From positions 73,391 through 137,390 of the forward strand of contig JAEWCQ010000003.1 of NCBI GenBank assembly GCA_023390555.1: a stretch of 64,000 bases of DNA, given 5' to 3'. Source of the DNA: Bacillota bacterium. Lineage in GTDB: Bacteria > Bacillota > Clostridia > Lachnospirales > Lachnospiraceae. The notes under the pieces were generated by a model. The model made no database searches. It saw nothing but the letters and a program-made list of their open reading frames with translations, and was not told the origin of the DNA. A program made the position numbers and the translations under genes. Below are positions 59,716-64,000 of this stretch, in pieces; positions within the stretch are counted from its first letter, which is position 1; the number at the start of each line of letters is the position of its first letter.

Positions 59716-60414
59716 CTACGCCTCCTTATGCTCCATCGCATCCGTAAACTTTCTTGTTATTTTCTGCGGTCTGGTAATGGCACTTCCGACTACCACACTG
59801 TAGCAGCCGAGTTCTATAACTCTTTCTGCCTTTTTCGGGGTATCGATATTTCCTTCTGCAATTAATTTTCCCTCTATTCTGCCCAACAACGTCCGGATAA
59901 TTTCAAAATCATTTTCATCTATTTTTAAGTCTTTACTGTATGGCGTATAGCCGACCAGTGTCGTTCCGATAAAATCAAAACCCAGCAGATCGGCATGAAT
60001 CGCCTCATCAATGGTGGAACAGTCTGCAAGAAGCTTTTGCTTTGGATATCTGGCTTTTATCTGATGGTAAAAATCATCCAGTGCAAGACCGTCTGGCCGG
60101 ATTCTGTTTGTTGCATCCACTGCAATCACTTCCGGCTGCACTTCCATAAGTTCGTCGACTTCTTTCATCGTCGGTGTTATATATACCGGACTGTCCGGAT
60201 AATCTTTTTTTATAATTCCAATCAACGGCAGATTCACGGTTTTTCTTATTTCCAGAATATCTTCTACGGTATTTGCCCTGATTCCGCAGGCTCCTCCCTG
60301 CTTTGCCGCTAATGCCATTCTTCCCATAATGTAAGAAGAGTGAAGCGGTTCCTCCTCAAGTGCCTGACAAGATACGATTAAATGTCCCTTTATGCATGAA
60401 ATACAATCTTCCAT
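59716..60414 (-). CDS. nanE: N-acetylmannosamine-6-phosphate 2-epimerase
   Basis: The 232-residue TIM-barrel protein matches NanE: GHLIVSCQALEEEPLHSS at the start, MALAAKQGGACGIRANT, LIGIIKKDY, and VVGSAITRPQKIT at the end. It turns ManNAc-6-P into GlcNAc-6-P, which the divergent nagA and nagB genes take on to fructose-6-phosphate. It is the first gene of the seven-gene operon. No nanA lyase or sialidase is in the window. Confidence 0.93.
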   Translation of the reverse strand: MEDCISCIKGHLIVSCQALEEEPLHSSYIMGRMALAAKQGGACGIRANTVEDILEIRKTVNLPLIGIIKKDYPDSPVYITPTMKEVDELMEVQPEVIAVDATNRIRPDGLALDDFYHQIKARYPKQKLLADCSTIDEAIHADLLGFDFIGTTLVGYTPYSKDLKIDENDFEIIRTLLGRIEGKLIAEGNIDTPKKAERVIELGCYSVVVGSAITRPQKITRKFTDAMEHKEA

Positions 60415-60470
60415 AAAAACTACTCCTTTGTAATTTATTGTTTTTTAAGCATTTGATTTTTCTTGTCATC

Positions 60471-60499
60471 ACTATAATATTCCGTGTAATTAATTTCAA
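60471..60499 (-). promoter_or_regulatory. nanE operon promoter
   Basis: On the minus strand TTGAAA (60499-60494) and TATAGT (60476-60471) are 17 nt apart, about 60 nt before nanE. Just downstream is GACAAGAAAA, a half-match to the GACAAAA arm of the nagB palindrome. Confidence 0.6.
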
Positions 60500-60652
60500 T
60501 ATATTTTCTATTTCTGAATCTACTTTCATACGCTTTGTGCATATTTATACATTTCCACCCTCAAAATCCGATCATTGTGTTGTATCTTCCTGTTTTTTGC
60601 TGAATGTACTTTCTGTTTCTTTTTTTTTATAGAAATTGCATTCTATCTTGTA

Positions 60653-60679
60653 TATAATTCGTTTTGTCAGAGGACAAAA
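60653..60679 (+). promoter_or_regulatory. nagB -10 box and operator
   Basis: TATAAT (60653-60658) is followed by the palindrome TTTTGTC-AGAG-GACAAAA (60662-60679), which covers the expected start point. No clear -35 lies at normal distance. A repressor here would be sugar-phosphate responsive; the RpiR protein encoded in the divergent operon is one candidate. Confidence 0.6.
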
Positions 60680-60703
60680 TACATTCGGAAAGAAGATGGT
60701 TTG

Positions 60704-61444
60704 ATGTTATTATACAAAGCAAAGGATTATGCAGACATGAGCAGAAAGGCTGCCAATATCATTTCTGCCCAGATTATTATGAAGCCAGATGCCGTATTAG
60801 GCCTTGCTACCGGATCTTCACCGGTAGGTACCTATCAGCAGCTGATCAGTTGGTATGAGAAAGGTGACCTTGATTTCTCCCAGGTGAGAACTGTTAATTT
60901 AGATGAATACAAAGGTCTTCCACCTGAAAATCCTCAAAGTTATGCTTATTTCATGCGAAAAAATCTTTTTGACAAAGTGAATATTAAGAAAGAGAACACC
61001 TATATTCCAAATGGTCTGGAAGCGGATATTTCATCTGAGTGCAAACGATACAACGATGTTATGAAATCGCTTGGCCGGGTAAATCTCCAGCTTTTGGGAA
61101 TCGGTCAAAACGCCCACATCGGCTTTAATGAACCGGGTGCTGCCTTTGAGAAAGAAACGCATTGTGTAAAATTAACCTCAAATACCATGGATGCAAATTC
61201 AAAATATTTTGAACGGGAAGAAGATATCCCCCAATATGCCTATACCATGGGAATTAAAAATATCATGCAGTCAGAAAAAATAGTACTGATTGCATCCGGC
61301 AGGGAAAAAGCAGAGGCATTGTATCATGCAGTTTACGGTCCGATTACACCGGCTGTTCCGGCATCCATACTGCAGCTGCACAATCATGTTACCGTCGTGG
61401 CCGACGAAGATGCTTTGTCTGTGATATCAGAGAAAACATTGTAA
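60704..61444 (+). CDS. nagB: Glucosamine-6-phosphate deaminase
   Basis: The 246-residue protein has the NagB motifs LATGSSPVGTYQQL, VNLDEYKGL, LLGIGQNAHIGFNEPG and the C-terminal VVADEDA. It converts GlcN-6-P to fructose-6-P and ammonia. I choose the ATG at 60704 over the longer in-frame sequence, which would read through the promoter. The ribosome site is weak. nagA follows after 19 nt. Confidence 0.94.
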   Translation: MLLYKAKDYADMSRKAANIISAQIIMKPDAVLGLATGSSPVGTYQQLISWYEKGDLDFSQVRTVNLDEYKGLPPENPQSYAYFMRKNLFDKVNIKKENTYIPNGLEADISSECKRYNDVMKSLGRVNLQLLGIGQNAHIGFNEPGAAFEKETHCVKLTSNTMDANSKYFEREEDIPQYAYTMGIKNIMQSEKIVLIASGREKAEALYHAVYGPITPAVPASILQLHNHVTVVADEDALSVISEKTL

Positions 61445-61463
61445 TAAGGGGGATTCGAATATT

Positions 61464-62576
61464 ATGATGCTAAAAAATGGTTTTGTCTTTAACGACCGTT
61501 TTCAATTTGAAAAGAAAAACCTGCGTATAGAAAATGGTATCATTCTGGATGATGATACCTGCGCATCTGATCCCGAATCAGATATGACAAGCATAGATGC
61601 CGAAAATCTGTATGTGATCCCGGGATTGATCGATATTCATATCCATGGAGCTTACGGACATGATTTTTGTGATAACGACAGAAACGGTCTCCTGACCATT
61701 GCAAAATATCTGAAACAAAATGGAATCACCTCATTTTGTCCGACTTCCATGACATTAGACGAGAAGGAACTGGCAGGTATATTCCGGACAGCCGTTGCTC
61801 CGCTCCCGGATGAATGTGCTGCAATTGTCGGAATCAATATGGAAGGACCGTTTCTATCCTCTTCCAAAAAGGGAGCTCAAAACGGGAATTATATACGGCT
61901 TCCGGATGTTTCTCTGTTCCGGAAACTGAATCGGGATGCAGACGGCTTAATCAAGCTGGTCACCATTGCGCCGGAATTGGAACATTCCATAGACTTTATC
62001 CGGGAACTCTCATCAGAAGTAACGATTTCGCTTGGACATACCTGCGCGGACTTTAAGACAGCGGATCTGGCAATTCAGGCAGGTGCGACACACATCACGC
62101 ATCTATATAATGCCATGCCGCCTTATCACCACCGGGACCCGGGTGTCATCGGAGCGGCAGCAGATCATCCGAATACTATGGTAGAGCTGATCAGTGACGG
62201 AATCCATGTTCATCCAAGCGTCATCCGTAATACCTTTCGTATGTTTGGAAAAGACCGTGTGGTTTTTATCAGTGATTCCATGATGGCTACGGGCATGCCG
62301 GACGGGAACTATGAACTGGGAAAACAGACGGTCTATAAGAATGGAAAAAAAGCGGTTTTGAAAGACAATACTCTGGCCGGTTCCGCTTCCAATCTCTTTG
62401 ACTGCATGAGAAATGCCGTGCATTTCGGCATCCCGCTTGAACATGCAATACAGGCAGTAACCGCAAATCCGGCTAAAAGCATTGGGATCTTTGACCGGGT
62501 CGGAAGTCTTGCACCCGGGAAAAAAGCGGATATCTTACTTATGGATCAATCGCTTAATCTTGTTAAAATCCTGTAA
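61464..62576 (+). CDS. nagA: N-acetylglucosamine-6-phosphate deacetylase
   Basis: The 370-residue amidohydrolase has the metal motif DIHIHGAYG near residue 60, NMEGPFLS with the metal Glu near 127, LGHTCAD and THLYNAMPPYHHRDPG. It removes acetate from GlcNAc-6-P so that NagB can act. GGGGGA precedes the start. It ends the short nagB-nagA operon. Confidence 0.95.
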   Translation: MMLKNGFVFNDRFQFEKKNLRIENGIILDDDTCASDPESDMTSIDAENLYVIPGLIDIHIHGAYGHDFCDNDRNGLLTIAKYLKQNGITSFCPTSMTLDEKELAGIFRTAVAPLPDECAAIVGINMEGPFLSSSKKGAQNGNYIRLPDVSLFRKLNRDADGLIKLVTIAPELEHSIDFIRELSSEVTISLGHTCADFKTADLAIQAGATHITHLYNAMPPYHHRDPGVIGAAADHPNTMVELISDGIHVHPSVIRNTFRMFGKDRVVFISDSMMATGMPDGNYELGKQTVYKNGKKAVLKDNTLAGSASNLFDCMRNAVHFGIPLEHAIQAVTANPAKSIGIFDRVGSLAPGKKADILLMDQSLNLVKIL

Positions 62577-62650
62577 CAGAAAGGAGCAGACTGCCAACGT
62601 TCACAATTGGCTGTCTGCTCTTGTTTGTATAGGTTGCATTGATCTGACGA

Positions 62651-63520
62651 TCAAAGATGATTTATATTTTCCTCCGTTAAATTCAGGAATGGAACCTCCA
62701 CCGCTTGCGCAGTGCCCGTATAAGAATCACGCCACTGCTCATATGCTGCTCCATCCACCGGATTCTCCAGTGCATAAACGCCCTCCTTCATAATATAGTA
62801 CATGATTCCATCCCCATCGGCATCACTTTCAGCCGGGAAAGAAGTACCATCTGAATTCGTCTCTGATAAGGACCGATCCCATGCATCTACCATTGCGACA
62901 TTGACATAACGATCTGTTTCACTGTCATACTGATACAAGGTATACGGCCAGAAATCTCCTGCCAGGCCTTGATTATGTGACCAGTCTGCCTGAATGATAC
63001 CATTGTCATAAAAGGTAAGTGCCGGAAATTCCCGAAGTTCTTCGTTTGCAGTTTTTGTATTGTTATCAAAATCATAGATCAATTCTGCCATACCCGCCAT
63101 GGAGCCCGTGGTATAGGAAAGTATTAATTCATCTTTTCCGTCCTGGTCAATATCGTATACAGCAAATTGATTCTGTGACATATCCTGTGTATCATCCCAA
63201 TCACAAGCCTGTCCATCCGGGAACGTGTGATCATAGTAGATGCCCTTTAAAATCGATTGATAGGCTTCCTTCATCGCCTCTTGGTCAAAACCTGCCCCAT
63301 CCGCTGATTCAGAATCCTGATCGGCTGCAGTTTCTTCGGTTCCTTCGGATACTTTCGTCTCTGTACCTTCACCGGCAGCTGCATTGTCATTCCCCATAGT
63401 AGCTGCTTCCGTTTCATTTTGCAAAGCATTTGATTTCTGATTACCTGATTCATCCTTTGATCCGCATGCAGTCAAAAGACTAAGCATGAATACAACGACC
63501 AAAACTCCATATCTTTTCAT
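62651..63520 (-). CDS. Lipoprotein with EF-hand-like Asp-rich motifs
   Basis: The 289-residue protein starts at 63520 after AGGAGGAG. A hydrophobic stretch leads to the lipobox LLTAC, so it is membrane-anchored outside. A Glu/Asp/Ser-rich linker spans about 25-75. The rest has DIDQDGKDELIL near residue 120 and ESDADGDG near 233, which resemble calcium-binding loops common in clostridial surface proteins. The function is unknown. A longer start would add an Arg-rich tail before the signal and is unlikely. Confidence 0.8.
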   Translation of the reverse strand: MKRYGVLVVVFMLSLLTACGSKDESGNQKSNALQNETEAATMGNDNAAAGEGTETKVSEGTEETAADQDSESADGAGFDQEAMKEAYQSILKGIYYDHTFPDGQACDWDDTQDMSQNQFAVYDIDQDGKDELILSYTTGSMAGMAELIYDFDNNTKTANEELREFPALTFYDNGIIQADWSHNQGLAGDFWPYTLYQYDSETDRYVNVAMVDAWDRSLSETNSDGTSFPAESDADGDGIMYYIMKEGVYALENPVDGAAYEQWRDSYTGTAQAVEVPFLNLTEENINHL

Positions 63521-63756
63521 TTTTCTCCTCCTGATTGTGATTCTAAATCCTGGCAGCCTTCTGCACTTTATTCCAAAATCGGTAAATTCGCGCGAAATGC
63601 CGCTTGCCTTTGCGGCAGGTTCCTCGTCCATACATGCAGATTAATCCGTCTGCTAATCTTTATAGTCTATCATATTTTTCAATCTAATAACAGTCATTTT
63701 CAGCCGAAATGACGCCGGGGTTTGACCGGATTATGGAAAGGACTTCTGAAAATTTC

Positions 63757-63783
63757 ACCTTTTTTCCCCCCTTACATATGTTA
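63757..63783 (+). promoter_or_regulatory. Sigma-K-like sporulation promoter
   Basis: AC (63757-63758), 16 nt, CATATGTTA (63775-63783) matches the sigma-K pattern AC-N16-CATA-N3-TA exactly. The likely start point is about 26 nt before the TTG start of the proline-rich gene, as for the choice-of-anchor A gene at 30583. No sigma-A promoter is evident there. Confidence 0.6.
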
Positions 63784-63815
63784 GAGTGAGAATGTAAATA
63801 CCAGGAGACTGCAAA

Positions 63816-64000
63816 TTGGATTACTATAATCCTTTCGACAAACAGGTAAGCCATAATTACAAAATTTTTGCGAACGAAAACAACTTATCCAGTGAACAAA
63901 TTACTCCTCCTTCAACCACCGGACCGGGATCCAGACCTCCTCAGCCAGGACCGGGACCCAGACCTCCTCAGCCAGGACCAGGACCCAGACCTCCTCAGCC
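63816..64000 (+). CDS. Proline-rich repeat protein, N-terminal part (3' end outside window)
   Basis: Starting at a TTG seven bases after AGGAGA, the frame reads MDYYNPFDKQ, then an Asn/Ser-rich stretch, then tandem PGPGPRPPQ units up to the window edge. No signal peptide is present. With a sigma-K-like promoter it could be a spore coat or crust protein. I do not recognise the family. Sixty-one codons are visible. Confidence 0.7.
   Translation, partial: MDYYNPFDKQVSHNYKIFANENNLSSEQITPPSTTGPGSRPPQPGPGPRPPQPGPGPRPPQ
63924..64000 (+). repeat. 27-bp tandem repeat encoding PGPGPRPPQ
   Basis: Units begin at 63924, 63951 and 63978, the third cut by the edge. They differ at two or three bases (GGATCC or GGACCC; CCGGGA or CCAGGA). 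The true copy number lies outside the window. Confidence 0.9.

Noticed and set aside
59716..62576. A full sialic acid operon
   Set aside because: No nanA lyase, sialidase or known sialic acid transporter is present in the window; only the ManNAc part of the pathway is seen.
63541..63650. A third copy of the dispersed repeat
   Set aside because: TTCGCGCGAAATGCCGC and CGTCCATACATG loosely resemble the element, but order and spacing do not match.
63924..64000. CRISPR-like repeats at the right edge
   Set aside because: The 27-bp units are directly adjacent and encode PGPGPRPPQ.
1..64000. tRNA, rRNA, insertion sequences, integrases or prophage genes
   Set aside because: I looked for tRNA-like ends, transposase motifs and phage proteins and saw none. 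A tRNA scan and covariance search would settle this.

Overview
The window looks like chromosome from a spore-forming Firmicute of the Clostridia, most likely the family Lachnospiraceae. Supporting signs are the mid-range GC content, strong AGGAGG ribosome sites, some TTG and GTG starts, a ptb-buk butyrate pair, LplBC-type sugar ABC genes under a YesMN-type two-component system, MocR and YesN-type regulators, and two sites resembling the sporulation sigma-K promoter. I saw no rRNA, tRNA, CRISPR array, insertion sequence or phage gene. About 56 protein genes, two of them cut by the window edges, and one gene remnant are supported. Most lie on the minus strand.

Layout. 1-7.3 kb: the end of a rubrerythrin gene, then minus-strand Nudix, thioredoxin, nitroreductase, extradiol dioxygenase (YgiD-like) and DUF1569 genes, a two-gene GMC oxidoreductase cluster, and a plus-strand choloylglycine-hydrolase-family enzyme with Tyr at position 82. 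7.3-11.3 kb: an lrgA-lrgB-kinase-gntR-aldehyde dehydrogenase operon behind a promoter with an AATTGGT-N3-ACCAATT operator. 11.3-22.6 kb: a rhodanese gene, then a glycan-use operon (binding protein, two permeases, GH3, sensor kinase, response regulator, GH39). 22.8-24.9 kb: ptb-buk with a Rex-like site. 25-29.1 kb: DUF1905, a membrane protein with its TetR regulator, a chemoreceptor-like protein with an eroded tip, and an EAL-HDOD protein. 29.3-32 kb: a choice-of-anchor-A protein with cysteine repeats and a sigma-K-like promoter, divergent from a glycosyltransferase.

32-49.7 kb is a patchwork of small regulator-plus-target modules: MocR/EamA, TetR/MacB-FtsX ABC, MarR/Drr-type ABC, MerR-GyrI, AraC/GH42, MocR/flavin protein, a metallo-hydrolase, and TetR/membrane protein. 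Several have clear palindromic or repeated operators placed on recognisable promoters. 49.8-52.1 kb holds a P-type ATPase. 52.4-60.4 kb is a compact minus-strand operon (nanE, ROK kinase, RpiR regulator, permease, HyuA-type hydantoinase/oxoprolinase, an HExxH protein, FAD oxidoreductase) divergent from nagB-nagA. 62.6-64 kb holds a lipoprotein and the start of a proline-rich repeat protein behind a sigma-K-like promoter.

How it fits together: the amino-sugar genes (nanE, ROK kinase, nagA, nagB) would turn ManNAc into fructose-6-phosphate. The glycan operon would import and cleave an oligosaccharide, and ptb-buk would take butyryl-CoA to butyrate with ATP yield. The least explained unit is the nanE operon that also carries HyuA, an ImmA-like HExxH protein and a flavoprotein. 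The best supported new observations are the regulatory circuits (PdhR-like, MarR, TetR, Rex) and the two putative late-sporulation genes.
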